A stretch of DNA of 64,000 nt from Strigops habroptila (lineage: Eukaryota; Chordata; Aves; Psittaciformes; Psittacidae). A program made the position numbers and the translations under genes. The notes under the pieces are model-generated. The model was given only the letters and a program-made list of their open reading frames with translations, ran no database searches and had not been told where the DNA came from. Shown here one piece after another: positions 25,401 through 40,400 of the stretch (position 1 is its first letter; each line of letters begins with the position of its first letter). The stretch is from the NCBI RefSeq assembly GCF_004027225.2, contig NC_044277.2, forward strand, positions 84,456,283 to 84,520,282. Reading direction: 5' to 3'.

Positions 25401-28400
25401 GAAGATACCTTGATGATATCGGAAGTGTCACGTCTATGTGGTTGCAATGGTCAGGCACTTCCATCCTTTGGATCAAGGACTTGATGGTTGGCAGGTGAGC
25501 AGATGCTGGATATGAGATGGGAGAACAGCTAGGACCTGCTTTCTGCTCGGTGGTGGTTTGGGTATGGCAGCAATGTAGATAGAGTGCAGGCACAGGAACA
25601 GAAGGGACTGTAGACAGTAAAGCCATGGCATTTCAAACCAATCTTTCTCTTTATGTGCACCATGACACATTTTAAGTGATTGTCTTGAATTTTGCTCTTT
25701 GGGTATTTTTTTCTTCCCTATTTCTTGCCTATTAAATGGGAAAAATCATGACCAGTGGCCTCAGCTGGTTACTGCAAAGGGACTGCGCTAGCAGTTTGCT
25801 TTCATTTGCGAAGTTCTGGGATGTCAGAGTAATTGCCTTTCAAGTCCATGCAATACATATTGCATGTGTAGATCCCTGCACCTGTTTCACATCTGTCAGA
25901 ATGCCATCACTTCTTTTCCTTATAGGTTCAGGGAATGTGTTGAAGTGTGAGAAGGGATCCTGCTGGGTGTTCAAGCCTTGTCTAGTTAGGTGGTACTTAC
26001 AGAGCTGAGGAGTGTTTTGAGGGTGCCTGCCAAATTGCATCTGCTAAAGCAGGAGAAGCAAGTTAACCAGTTGATTAAAAATAAAGGGATGGATCTAGCC
26101 CTGCAAAGAAATGCTGCCTGGATTGCAGGTAGTTTCTACTTTTTGGCTTCATATCTCTGGCACACCTTGTGGACTGTGTTAAGCAGTGGAAGAAAGAAAG
26201 AGATCCCTGCATCTGGAAATGCACAGGTAGTAGATATTCTTTTAATAAGGTAGATACATTTCACAGATCAGTATCAATACTGTTTAACTGGATGAATGCT
26301 GCTTGTGTTCGGATGTAGCCAGTTAAACCTATCTGTTCTTTCATGGAGCGGCACATATTCCTCTCTTTTACGAGAACCTGTCCGGCAGTAAATCCGAGTC
26401 AGCTGATGTGCTTTTCAGGATGGTGCATCTCTCCTCTTGCTGTCGGAGTGCTTTGTCTTGCCTAAAAACATGATGCATCCTCTAGTGACCTCTGCTGGGT
26501 GCTGTACAAGGGACTGCGTCAAGACCCTCTGGCCACGGTGGGAGCAAAGTTGCCAGTCCTTCTTGTGGGACTAGGGGATCCCGAGTAAGGCCCGTTATTT
26601 TCTTGCTGTCGTCAAGTGAACGTAGCATTATCTTTCCAAGGAAGTACCGTCACTAGTTATTACATCACTAGATGTTGCAGCCAAAAATAGTGTAAATGTT
26701 TGTTGCAATTTTCCAGAAAGTAATACAGTGAAGTGATGACCCATGATGTTTTAACTCAAGAGCTTTTAGGAGAATTCTCAACTGGAAACATTGCTTAAAC
26801 AAAAGAAATATATGAGTTTAGAAAGGCAGAAAGGAAGACACTTGTTATAAAGTAGCTTCAAGGATGTAGATTGCCAGAATGCTTAGGATTTTAATTAGTT
26901 TTCTGCAAATGAGATTTTTCTTCCTTTCTATGAAGAGATCCACAGGCAGAATCTCAAAACTGGTTTCTTGTCAAAGGTTTGAGATCTGAAAAGTCTGCAA
27001 CATTACGCTTACATATTTTTCTAGTTCTATTAGCCAAAAGAGCCATGACCTAGTATGTGAGTATATATTAGAATTTTTCACATATAGTGTGAGGAGCTTG
27101 CAGAACTCAAGATTAAAAAGATTCATAAAGAAATAAACCAGTGTAGAATTCTTTGAATACTCTCACATGATGACCTAAGAAGCTCATTCTATGAGTGTCC
27201 TCTAATCCATCAGAAGAATTGTTCTTTCAGAAATCTGTAGTAATATTTTTTTTTTTTTTTGTTTCCCAGTAAAAGCAAACCAGCCAGATTTTATTAAGGA
27301 TTTTGATGCTGTTCCCATTTATACTCATTCTGCTTCTATGACATATATGCATGGATAAATATAAAAATAGGAAAAACTAAGAGGACACTCAGAAAATAAA
27401 AACATGTTAGAAATGTCTTTATCCATGTTGCTAAATCATTTGGTAGAGTCAGTTACAGAATGATTTTGTTTAATTTTTTTTTAAACATTCACTTCAAGTA
27501 ATGATCTTTAAGCCCATTCTTTAGCCAGCTTGATTGAAGATGAAGAGCTAGCTGTTCACTACCATTCTGTCAAGGAGAATGTTATCCCTGATATGCAGTT
27601 CTGTTGAATCTGAACTTCAGTCACATTCAATTACTGAAACTGCTAACAGTGTAGAAGTGTGCGTTTCATGCAAGACAGTCCAAGAGTGGTAAAGAGAATA
27701 TAAGCAATAAACATGTAAAAAACCTCCTAGCTGTTTTTTAAAGAAAGTGATGTCTGTAGTTTCACTGGCAAATAAAAAAAATCAACTCTGTGTTTGGTGG
27801 TTTGCATTTTGTCCCTCATGCAGTCTGAAGCTGTTACTGCACTCACACATGAGCTTGAAAAAAGGTCCAGTTTTTCTTTATACCTACTTCACTAAGATTT
27901 TGCGGTTTTTTTCTTGGGTGAATTGTAGTTTGTAAGCAAAAATAGTACATTTCATTCCACTGTCCTATTTTTGTTTTGCAGTTCTACTATTTGCTACTGT
28001 CAATTTATTTTCCAGTTTTTAAGACCTAGGGCCAGTGTGTTAAATGGTGTTAGCAAGAGAACTATAACCATTGCATTGCAAAGAAAACAGATTTTAAAAT
28101 ACCCTGTGTTGAGACTACCAAAGATTGCCTTCTAGTCCTTATCTGCACTACAGTATTTATTTTCCTGAATTTTGCATAGGTCAGTGACTGTCATAGCTCT
28201 TTGCAAGATTTCTTGCATTCGTCATGAACCCGCTTTGGAAATGTGAAGTGGTAACATCTGTCAGACATTTGGTTTTTTATTGCTTTGCATATAAGTTACG
28301 TTTGTTCTTTTAAGTTAAAAGGTCTCTCATGAAGTGGAAGTTTCCCAGGCTATCTCATAAATCCTCATACATTGAAAGCTGTCATGGGCTCAGAAGTATT

Positions 28401-31400
28401 TCAAGAGCAGGACAAGTGTCCTTGCCAGGGACTGGCAGTAGGGCTGTGCTTGTGCAGGGCCTCCTGGATAATATGAATCCTTATCTTTGAGAGGAAATGA
28501 GCCAATGCCTGAGACCAAGACTGCCGTGTCATCTCAGGACCCCATGGCATGTCCACTCCAGACCCATCCTTCCTCCTCTCTTTCTAGAGAAGTATTGTTG
28601 TCAACTGCAAGTAAGCTGTTCCTAGAGCTCCCTTGTTTCTCTGCGCACTGATATGTGTGTGTCCTGTGCCTCTCAGACCTGTGAAGGTTTGGACACATGG
28701 CTGGAGTTATAAGGGAGAAGTAAAATGAGAAAAGGGTACAGAGATGGATGAAAAGTCTCCTCAGGTCATGCTCTCAGTTGGTGACATCTGTAATATGGAA
28801 ATGAAATTGCTGACTCTCTGTCTAGTATCCTCTTTACATAGCTATATGTCGAGATCTGAGGGGAGACATGCCTCCAAATCCTCAGACTGCTGGATCTCAG
28901 CCGTTTCATGCATGCTGATTACTTTGCAAAGGTCCTGCACACCATTTGGTTCAGGCTCTAAAATTTAAAAAATCTGTAGCAGCTTCTAGATGTTTTCTTT
29001 ATTTTTCTGGTGTTCATTTAGATAAATTCACTTCTTTCTCTCTCAGTTCATTCTCCTTGGTTTTCATTTAGATCCTACAAATATTGTGGTGATAGGCATA
29101 ACCTTCAGAATATGTGACTGTTGAAACATATGAAAATCGGATCAGTTTTGATACAGCAAAGGCATATATATTTATTTCAGTGTAAAAAATATTGAACCTT
29201 GTCTGTCTTCCCTTAAAAACTCTGCTTTGACCTTAGGTGCATGGCTTAGCAAGGAATTCTTTTGGTTGTGATCATTCAGAGGTGTCTTGTTACAGCTTAC
29301 CTACCCAGCCAATTTGTAATACACACGGAGGTGAAGGGAGATACATCCAGATTGACCCTGTGACCTTTCTTTTCTGGCACCCTTGTGAAATGTCTAGTGG
29401 ACACGTTTAGCAGAAGTCATGGTGGAGTGAAAGTGACTATCCAATGCTGAGCGCAGCATGAGGATTCCAAACAAGGGCCATTGCACAGGAGAGGTCACAT
29501 TTCTCTCACCTCGAACGGAAACCTCACATATAATGAATGTTTTGAGAGGTTGAGGATCTTAATTTCTCCCCCTTATATGGACAATCCAATATAATTCCCG
29601 ATGTATAGTCCATATGTGTTTGCTGAAAATCGTTGTTCACTTCTGAGTGAAACAAATCCTTTAATTGCTTATAGCAAAAACATAACTGTTAGGCATGCAT
29701 TGTATAGTATATAAGTGAAGATTATTTTTTTTTAATACTATGCACTGAAGTACTTTTAGTGCTTAATTGACATTTACAAATGAAATTCCTGAGAGAAATG
29801 AAAATGTGGCTCTATAATACGACCTTGTGCTAAAAAAAGACACTGAATGTTGTTATAATACACATAAAGGAATTTGTTATTGATACTAAAAAGAGAAGAG
29901 GGAGTATTTGCCACAGTTCCCTGTCTTCAAGGTTAACTAAGCAGACATACTGGAACACAAGATCTCCCTAACTCCATGCCTGGGCTAAGCAGTGATGGAG
30001 CAGATACGTGGGCAGATAGGTTTAATTTCAGCTATGACCCTATCTAGTTATGAGCCTGTCCAGTTGACCTTGTATCTTAAACAGTGACTGTAGTTGAAAA
30101 TGGTAGGAGAAAATTACAGCCTTTTAACTATTGTCAGTGAGACAACAAGGGACAGGATGATTTCTGGTGACCTTTGATGATGCTACAGCCCTTAATATCA
30201 TCATTACATTTTAAATGACTTGTTCACCATGAGAATTGTTGCATTTGTCAAACCAGACACTTTCTGCTGTCTTTCTGAACTTCATTGTAGTCCCATGTTT
30301 GGTAGCTCTAAATCTGGAGAAATTGCCTAAAGACTCTCGGTCCTGGTTTGAGACCATCCCAGAGGTATCCTAGATCTCTTGTTTATCCCTACCCTATGTA
30401 TTTCTTCCAGCTCATAACAGGACTTTATTATGGTTACATAAGAAACCTATTCTATAAGAATAAAAATGTATGGTATGGAAATGTAGCTTGCTTATGAAGG
30501 CATCTAAAGAGTTGGAGGGTCTAAACATTAGTCCGTATAACATTGCTACAATGGATAAGCAAAAAATATTCAGAAGATTAGGACAAATGAATCAGACAAA
30601 TTGACTAAATCTGTTAACTTCTGTTTCTATAAAGAGGTATTTTTATTTCAGTCACTTCTAATCCTCTAAGCTGTCCTTTCAAGACAATATTCTAGCCACT
30701 AAAAGGCAGATCTGTGTCCCTGTTGTGGCTTTCCAGCACTACATCCAAGATCTGTATCTTTAAATTCTTCTGTGTATGCACTTCATTTTTAGTTGTATAT
30801 AACTCACTGTCAAAATAGAGACACATGCAAAGGTATGGATTTATCCAAATACTGAAATTGCCCATGTTTTTGAAGGCATATTCTCTTCATTGTCCTGGTT
30901 TCACATACAACTACTACCTCTCCTGTCATGTTAGTTACTGGGTTCATTAAACACAGTATTTGCAGCCCTTTCTTTCCTTGCTGTTGGGACAACACCTTCT
31001 ACATATAATGCTGCATAATAAAATCTGTACTAGAAATCTTCAAGTAAAGTTATTCAACAAATACAAGTTGTAAATTCAAATGTAAGTCACTTACTAAAAA
31101 ATGTTTACATTTATCAAGCAGCTACTCCAGAGAACAAGCATGAAACTCTTTAACTAGGAATTCATGGTCGTAATGCTCAACAAGTCAGGCAGATTTTATT
31201 TAACGATCTTCTTAAAGAATCCCTCTGAAATATTTTCTGGCTGCCCCCAGTTGCCAGCAGATTGATTCAAAATGTTTGTGAGGGCTAGTGTGGGACTTGT
31301 AAAGAAAGCTTGTGTGACACCACTTTGCACTATTCCTGGCTCGTGTCTGTGCTGTCCCTCTGCTTCATTAGTAGTAATTTCATGCATGGTTAGGTACCTC

Positions 31401-34400
31401 CGGAGGCCAGCTCAGAATGAGCATTTGCTCCCTATGTCCTTAGGCAATACAAAGTTTCACTGCATTAGTAATTATTTATGGACACTATGAGTGACATTTG
31501 TAATATCAGACCTGACAGTCTAAGCAGGCAGGCTGTTACAGAGCTAGATGGAGAAGCAGGGTCTCAGAGGGATAGAAAGAAGCACCCGAGGTCACTCAGC
31601 AGATCTGTGACAGAAGCAGGGCTGTAAGCCAGACTTTCCAGCTTCCAGGCCGGGGACTAAGGCATACTGTGAACTGCAGTGTGACCCCCTTGCAATGAAA
31701 GAAATGTCTTCCTTATCAGACCAGTTACTTATATCTGGAATTGTCTTCTCTGACACGTTGTATGAAAACCTTCATGTTATTAGCTAATGTTTGCCAAGAA
31801 TGTGAGAGATCTTATTCCCCACCCCCCCCAAATTTTTCGGTCATTTCCATTTCACCATCATGTGACCGTGGCAGAGAAAATTGGCTTCTTAACTATCTCT
31901 GGGCTCCAAAATCAGTGGAATGCTTAATTGAAAGAATATGAGTTGGCAATAATGATTTAAGCTCTATTACCAGATCTGCCAAGTCTCCCATAGTTCCCAG
32001 GATCTCCTGCATCTGGAATCATACTCTTAATATATGCAGTGTCTGGAACTTTGAATTGTTTTCCAAAATCTTCAGCAGACACCAAGGAAAAAACCTAGAC
32101 TCTTAAAAATAATAAAAAAACTTTCACTTACATTTGACTTTAGAAGCTACATTTTGTGTTCTATCTTGGAAATCATAACAATTTATAAGGCACATCAATG
32201 TAAGGAAGGTTAAGGAGAAGTGCATGTCTGTAGTGTTATATACAAGTTTTATCAGCATGAATTTGGAATAGGAATTAATTTGAATGTCAAATGAAACACT
32301 GAGGTTTACGCTAAGTGAGCATTTTATAGAAAAAAGAGCCCACAACATTGCTTTGGAGCATCCGGTTTGCCATTTTTCACTATCTGTCTTGTTTTTTTTC
32401 TTCTCAGCTTCTAAAGGCATGCTTCCTTTGCTCCCTGTGGTACTCCACTGTAGTCTGCAAGAGTCATTCAGTGTTAGAAAGAACTAGATGAAACTAAAGT
32501 GTACCTTTCTGAACTATGTAAGACATTTAAAGTACTGCTATATGTTGGTCAATTATAATTGTAAACAAGCAAGTACTGTTTGTTCCAGTGGAAAGCTGGG
32601 ATTTTCTACCTTCCAGAGAGCTAAAATGACATGCTAGAGGATGTGGCTGGAGATGCTTCACTATGTGGATTACATGTTATTTACAGTAAATCTGTTCACA
32701 TGCTTCAAGTTAAGCATGTGCTGAAATGCTTTGTTAAATCAGGGTTCTTAGGTATTATTTGTTTAGATTGTCTGAGCATACATCCAGTGAAAAATTCTTT
32801 CGAGAAGCTCATATTCTATGTGTAAATAAAACCAAAAGGAGAATGGCACAAAAAAGCAATGAAGTTACTGTTCAGTGAACTTGTCTTTGTAGCTACTCTT
32901 TGCTTAATCAGTATAATGCTTTAATGTGCAGTGTTTGGTTTTTGTTAGGATTTTGCTGTACCATGGATAAGGCTTCTGTTGCTGATTCCTTGAAATAGGT
33001 TAAAGCGCAGAAGAATAAAGGGGAAGGTAAAAGATGAACCAGAGGAGTGAAAAAAAGCTGGCCCCATTTTAATTTCTTTTTAATTTGTCAGAGACACAGA
33101 TTGCTTCTCTTTTTAGAGAAGTTCTCCATTTAGATCAAACCAGGCTAAACTCCTTTGGAGTTATTCTGGTTGACACAAGCCAAGAATTGGTCTGCAGTGT
33201 TTCACTGAGCAGAAAATAAAGAAACCTCCATAGGGATGATTCCCTCTCCCCACCATAAAGTGTAATTTCAGTAAATAAAATGTGCTTTTCAGATAAAACT
33301 TGTCCAGCTGCCACTGATTCATTGTCAGAATTGTGGTCAAATAGGAGTTTCAGTTGTATCCGTGAAATGTAAATTCTTTGGTTTATGAAGCTGGATTTTT
33401 ATTTTTTTCTTAATCCACTGAGAACTAGCTGGGCTCATTTCTTTATTCTTTTCCAGTGGTTTCATGCTTATTTTCCCTGTAAGTGGCCCAGCCTACAATA
33501 TGGGAGGCAGGAACCTGGACTAACATTCCTTTACTGCCTGAGCACCGGTTTAATATCTGTAATGCATTTAGTGTGTATGCATTGCTATCTGATTGGGTGG
33601 GGTGGATTAGGAATTGTTTGAAAGGTAATAGTCATCTGAATGCAATGAAAAAAGAAAATCGCATTCAGATGAACTGTGATCTATGGATTACATAGGATGT
33701 AAACCCTTAAACCTAGCAGGCTTATGTTTTTACTAAGAGGTGTTGCCAAACATTTGTCTTCTTTTAGAGATCCTAATGCAGATAATCCTACGTTCATTTT
33801 CTAAGGAAAAAAACCAAAACCCCAAACCCATGATTTTAATGAGCTCCAGTGGTAGGTCTCCCACTGTGTCCCCATCACCTTACCTGTTGTTAACCTGCCA
33901 GTGTTCAGAAAGACTGTCTATCTGCAAGACCAGTAAGAGAGGCAGGCTTACAGCTGCAAAACTGGTCCCTGTGTGTGCACAGGCACATGTCTAAACTCTT
34001 AGCAGTCTGCAACTGCTTTGCCTGGAATAAGCTGGAACAAGAAGAAATATGTCTCCAGCAACGAGAAGTCCTCACTGATTAGCTATGGGTATTTTTCAAA
34101 TACTCTGCAAGTGATATTTCAGTTCTGTCTTACCTCAAAACGTGGATGCTACATAACTTGAGTTCAGTATGTTTTTTTCTTTTGAGTGACTCATAAAGAG
34201 CAACTACAGTTTACAGTGACCTCCAGTGGTGAAAAACCTTTTTGGAAGAATATCCTAGCTAATATCCCGATTTTGTCTGAAAGTCATTCTCCAGAGGGTT
34301 TAGGTGATGCAGGTTCCAGTCCTATAAAGTGTATTACATTCAGATTTCTGTATCATGTTTAGTACCTTGTTTCTGTTGTTGATTTTTTAAAAATCTTGGA

Positions 34401-37400
34401 TTTTTCTTCTTTCTGCTCTTTCTTCTCTCAGGATCTCTTGCTGTTTGGATTGACAATAGTTGGCAATAGTCATATTGGAGCCATAATGTATATGAGGGTT
34501 TGCTGATTATGTGTTTCCTGGTATAATAGTGTTAGATCAGTTCCGGTCTTCCTCCCATCAGAAATCTTATTTTCTGTAGTTTCCTCAATGCTCACAAGTT
34601 CTTTCAGCTCCTTTCACATCTGCCTGCCTGGCTTTCCCATATGTTTACAAAGTCTTTCATCTGTTGTTCATTGAGGACTTTTTCCATTTCACTTAAGCTG
34701 GCTTCTTCAGTGTTCTATGTTAAGGGTTGATTCTGAAGTGGATTAACCATCTGGTTAGTCCAGATTCATAAATAGTATGAAAGAGTACATTTTTGGAATT
34801 GGTGATGCTGGAATATGGCACTGGAGGTGAAGGGAAGGTATTTCCATGTTCTATAAGGCAGAATATTTCTTTATGCTTTAAAGTCCTTCATAGCAATTTT
34901 GATAGAAGTCGTCTTTGCCTACACTGACTTCTGTATTGTGGGCAGCACAGATTAGCCTGATTGCTGTCAAGTGATTGGCATTCTTTAATTCTGTTTCTTA
35001 GCATTACTGACCTTTCCCTGTAGAAAATAGAAAGCTATCTTCAGGAATGAAAATTGAGCTGGATTCTGTGGTTTTATAGGAGTGGCGAGGAAATTTTTGG
35101 GGGTTAATATGATACAGGAATCACTTGCCTTTCCCAGATGATTTTCATTCTTTTACACTTCATACACCAAGTAAATGTGCTCTGTGGTAGACACGCAAGG
35201 GATCAGAAATCATCAGAGTTCAGCCAGCTGCTGTGAATGTAAATTCACATATGCATGACTTGTGTGTATATATTCTGAGTTGCCAACGAGTTTATAATGG
35301 GAGTTGTCTTTTCCTGGGAATATCTAGATAGAGAAACAGAAAAAAACAGGTATGAAGATCAGGTGGACGATTTGCAAAAGAAGTCTTGTTTGCTGACTTT
35401 CTGAACCAGGTTTTGCTGAGTATAATGGGTCTTTAATTCTCAGAGACTTTCTTTGGGATGGTATTTGAGAGATTGTCAGAATGGAGTAACTTGGGCTAAA
35501 ATTTGGAAAACAAGCTAACACAGCAGAGCAGTCCACTGAAAGATAAAGCATGGAACAGTCTTCTGCAAACTGTGCTTGGGCTGGCTTTGTCATAAATCCT
35601 TCCCAAAGGGATCAGTTGGGTACTGTTGCATTTCCTTCAAAGAAGCTTTTCATACCTTTGCCACAACCACAGTGCCTGGGAGTGAAAGATCCTGGTGTCC
35701 TTGTAAAAGAAAAGGGGGTGTCACCCTTCTTGACCGCATTTCTGTTTTCCTTACTCTGGGCTGCAATAGGGCAGCTATGCTTGTAAATGGGAATATTCAA
35801 GTCCTAAAAGGTAGGGAGCTTGGGTGCCATGCTGGCAAGGAGCCAGTTAACATCCTGTGAGTCTCTCAGTAGGCTGCTCCTTGTGAACCCTGCAAATTCC
35901 TGGAACTTGAGTGCATATATCTAATAGCTGTGGAATATACATGTATAAGAATAGCCCATTCGTTTGATTTTCCAGGCCAACACAGGGCTCACATTGGAGT
36001 TGAGGTGAAGAATTGGAGATAGACATAACCATGGTTGGTTTTGCAGTGACAGGCTTGTGCTGCTCACCCTGTAAGGTTTCATTGGTAATCTCTGTGCAGA
36101 GGAGCACAGACATCAGGTTTCATGCCTCTCTGAGAGGCTGTGGACCTCTGAAGAGATGCTGATGGTGTCAGAGCAGCTTCAAAGAAGGCTAGTTGACAGC
36201 AGCACAGCAGGTGTTGGAATGACAAAGGTTCAGACCTATAACACAAAATGTAATGATACAATGGCTATAGCTGGCTTCTCTGTTCTGGTTTATAAACCGT
36301 TTATATCAAAGCTAGCTGGAAACTGAAGTACCTGCAGACGGTGATGAGTCTTGTGAGCTTAGGAAACCTTCTAAACATGGTGTTCAGTGATATGAATGTT
36401 AACTATAACAAGTCCACCTCTCTCCAATTGTTCCTGCTCCTTAAATGGCTCCAGGAATATTCCTTTATCCCTGCTAATAATAGATGGGATTTACAGATGG
36501 CTCATATACCAAGGACTTAATACCAAGCACTATCAAAATGTGTCATAGCTTCAAACCAGAGTTTTGGATGTTCTCTGTGAACCTACTTGTGCCAGGACTT
36601 TTCAGGAGTGCCTCCTGAGGAGAATGGTGTTTCCTTTTTTGGTTTAGCAGTGGTGGGAATCTTGACAACAAGCTGTTTTCTGAGGGATTCTTGATAATCA
36701 CAACATAATCTTTAGGAACTAATGCAAGCTAATTAGAATACATGATTATAAATTGCTTATCCTACCCTAAAATCTACAGATCTGTGACTGTGCGTCAGCA
36801 TAAAAAAGATTAAAGCTGCTTGCATCCACCAGTCTTATTTGCCAGCTCAAGATGAAGCAGGGCAGAACCAAGATTTGTGCCTCCAGATGATCACTGTCGA
36901 GGTGAGAAGTGAATAGTACTGTACAAGGCACTTCTGAAACCTACCTTAGAGACTGTCATCTATTGCGCCTTGGATGAAGGAATATGCCTGGATGTTCCCT
37001 TGTCTCTACATGGATTAAGAGTGTTTTCCTTAAAAAATACATAAGTAATTATATATTGAACAACAAGTCAAACACATGACTAACAGAGTCTAAAAATATT
37101 AACTGCACACACAGTATTGCAGGTACTGCTTGCCCAGAGACACCTCTAGATGATCAAATCAATATTTGGCAAAGAAGCGTTAGGGTCCCCCAAGAGAACA
37201 ATCATTTAACCACCTTTGCTTTTGCTGTGTTAATCCTCGATGCCCAGTGGTGAAGCTACAGAGGCACAGTCCCTACCACTAAGGTCCAGGATGGTATCTG
37301 CTTCCTGCTCTGCCACACATGACACTTCATTCCTTGCAGTTACAGTTCTGATCCATGACACTTGATTCTGGATGGTGGCAATGCAGACATCTGATCCCTT

Positions 37401-40400
37401 GTGCTTGATCTCTGACACTGGAACTCTGTTAGGAAAATTACTGGTACCTGATCTGCCTGATCACAGCTACTTGATATATGGTGATGTCCCCTATTGTGGC
37501 ATGTTTACCACTCAAGTAAATTCGAAACAGCTAGTACAGCAAAACCGAAGAATTCAAGGATTTGGCTGTACTCTGCAGATACTGTGGCTGAAACATGATG
37601 TTGAGAAACCATATCCTTTAAGGAAAGTGGCAAGAAATAATAGTGCAGTGGTAATAGAAGAAAAAAAGAAGAAATAATAAAAGAACCTGTGCAGATCACA
37701 ACAATTTCATCTGTTGTCAGAGCTTCACGGTCTGCCTTAACTCAGTGCGCTCTGTTCAACGCAGACTGGCATTTAAAACAAAAACCTCCAGCTTCACTTA
37801 AAATAGTCTTTTTATGTCAAATTTAGATGAATCTGTTTCACAAATTCAGCTCAGTCACTAGGTTCCAGAAGCTAACAAAGCCTGTGACTAAGCAAGCTGG
37901 TTGAAATTAATTCGCAAAGAAATTTAGAATCTACCTCATTTCATAAGGTTTTCAGTTTCATTGTGATCATTCTGTGTCCCTGAAGAGAGGGCTGCAATAA
38001 GGAAAAATCTGCACTGAAATGAAAAATAGAAATGCTTCATTCCGGTAGGGTTGCAAGCATTGCTTTTCCTTATTCCTCAGTTAATTCTAGTTGGAAGTAG
38101 CACATCTTCATGTGTCCATCAAAGTCTTCTGTTTTCATGAGCCATCATTTTCCAACACATTCTGGTATTTTGTTTCAAAACTCTCTGGTTAGCTCCAGTG
38201 ACAACTATTTTTAATTCTCACACTGGATCATGAATTGGTCAGGGACTAAAGACTTGTGCTCCTGGTAATCACAGTTCATTTTCCATAGTGTCACATGAAA
38301 AATTTACATAAAAAAAAAATGCAGCAGTCAGGAAATTGAATCCCACAGGCAGAAAAGTGAGTGAGGTCATGACAAGGCTTCCAAATGTTCCCAGGTGCAA
38401 GCAGGATGGGAGAGAAGCCAAAGAGCCTGAAATCTTCCATGCTCTCAGGTAGGACAAACCTAGAAGTAATGAATATCACCACTATGTTCTAGTGGCAGAA
38501 AGAAAGGATTATGAGCAATTAACCAGGAGGAGTTTACATGAATTTTCTGTGTTTAGAAGTCAGCCAGCATCCTAGCTGCAGGTGGCTAGTAGTAGTATCT
38601 AAAATTGGGGAACATGAGTTGAGATTCTTTCCTGGTGAGACCCTCTTAGCCTCAGACAGTAGAACAGCAGCCTATGGCCAGTAGTTACATCTTCACTATT
38701 GCTGCTAATGAAGCTATCCTTTGTAATTTTCTCTAGTGCCTTTTTATCGCTGCATTTACGCCACTGTCCTCACAATATCCTGTGGCAGTAAGCTCCACAA
38801 CAAGTAATTAGTGTGAGAATCTGCTCTTTCTCGTTTGAAACTGATGTGCAATATTTGTATTGAGTGTCTTCATCCTACTGCGCCAGGAGAAATGGCAGTC
38901 ATTCATTCCCCATTCATCTTGTCACAGTAATCACAATTTTCTAGAGCCATGATACTACTTTCAGGCATATGTATGACTTTTCAGTGAGTACTGAGATTAA
39001 GGCAAAAGCATTAGTTAGAAACAACATATTTCTTAAAAAAATACAAAAAGAAAAAAAAGAACAAGTGAGAGAGAGAGGAATTAACTGGTTTATGAGACCA
39101 TAAAACCAGCTGAACAGACTAACAAGAAACTGACCAGCCTGGCCTAATTGCAAAGTGAGAGTGCTGTGTGAAATTGCCCTACCTTTCCAAAGAACATGGA
39201 TTTTTTCCAGCTCATGAAAATTGCCTTTCCAAACAGTGAAAGTCAGATATTTTGAAAGGAATAATCGTTTTGCAATACTCATGTTGTGTAGGCAGAGTGA
39301 GGAAATAATGTGTGATTTCTGATCAACCCTCAAGTATTTCATACCCTTAGGGCAAGGTCTAATTCATGATTCCTGCTGATGCCATTTCTCCAAGCAACAT
39401 TCAGAAGAGATACATTGATAGGAGTCATGCAGAAATACCACCTGCCACATCTACTCACAAAATCAAAGACTTGATATTTTGAGACAAGAATAGGCTGTGT
39501 TATTGCTCTCTCTAATTAGAACCTACCCCAACAGTTCAGAAGGAGCAGGGTTACAGGACTGGCTCTTTCCCAGGACAAGGGCAGGCATAATTTAAACAAT
39601 GCTGAAAGTTGTAATTCAAGTTTCTGTGATGATGATGGGCTGTCGTCTGTGCATAGTTATAACCGTTTTCTAAGTGGGGCCAAAAGGTGAGATTAGCCTT
39701 CTCTGCCCATAGCCCTTGTAAAGCTAAGTGTCTGATTGAAGCTGGTCTCCTCCTTTAGTCAGGAGGGGGAGAAGTACCACCAGGGACGCTTCTTCCCATT
39801 TGTCATCCATTGTAACATGGGGTTGAACTGTCCTGTAGACATTGCTCACTTTTTCTCTCCCTTGACTATAGAGGATGCTTACCTTGGGTTAAACATCTTT
39901 TAGATGACTAGAGTTGAGATTTATGTGGTTTAGATGTTCTGTAGCTTCATTTTTCTTGTGTTTATGTCCAGCTTTAACCGGTGTAATAGTACTAATATTA
40001 CTAATTATATGCTAATATATATTATGTATATTATATATGGTACTAATATACTAATTACTAATATTATATTGTCCTGCTGAGGACGAGAGGAAGGCCGGAC
40101 AGGAGTATCAGTAGGGCTTTATGTACCTATACTTTCCCTTCATATAGGAGATAGGGTGTGACTTGTGTCTGTAATCCCAAAGATGTTACAGCGTTTAAAA
40201 GTGCCTGTAAAATAAGCTTCCACCAGCTGCGTGAAGTGAGAAGGGACCATTTTGATCCTCCGCTCTGCCCTTCCACAAGGCAGAGGCCATGGAAATTCGC
40301 CAGGCAGCTTCTGCATGGAGCCCAAAATCTTGTGATCAAATTAGAGTGAGTAACGTTAATGGAGTTCTGTAAATAGAAGAAGTGAGCAGATGAGGATAGG

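Noticed and set aside
37372..37677. 101-codon ORF ending in a Lys run, as in a retrocopy with an A-rich tail
   Set aside because: The A-rich end is only about 25 bases and mixed with G; no parent protein recognised and no target-site duplication seen.
38941..39342. 133-codon minus-strand hydrophobic ORF
   Set aside because: AT-rich sequence read on this strand favours Phe/Leu codons; no conserved motif seen.
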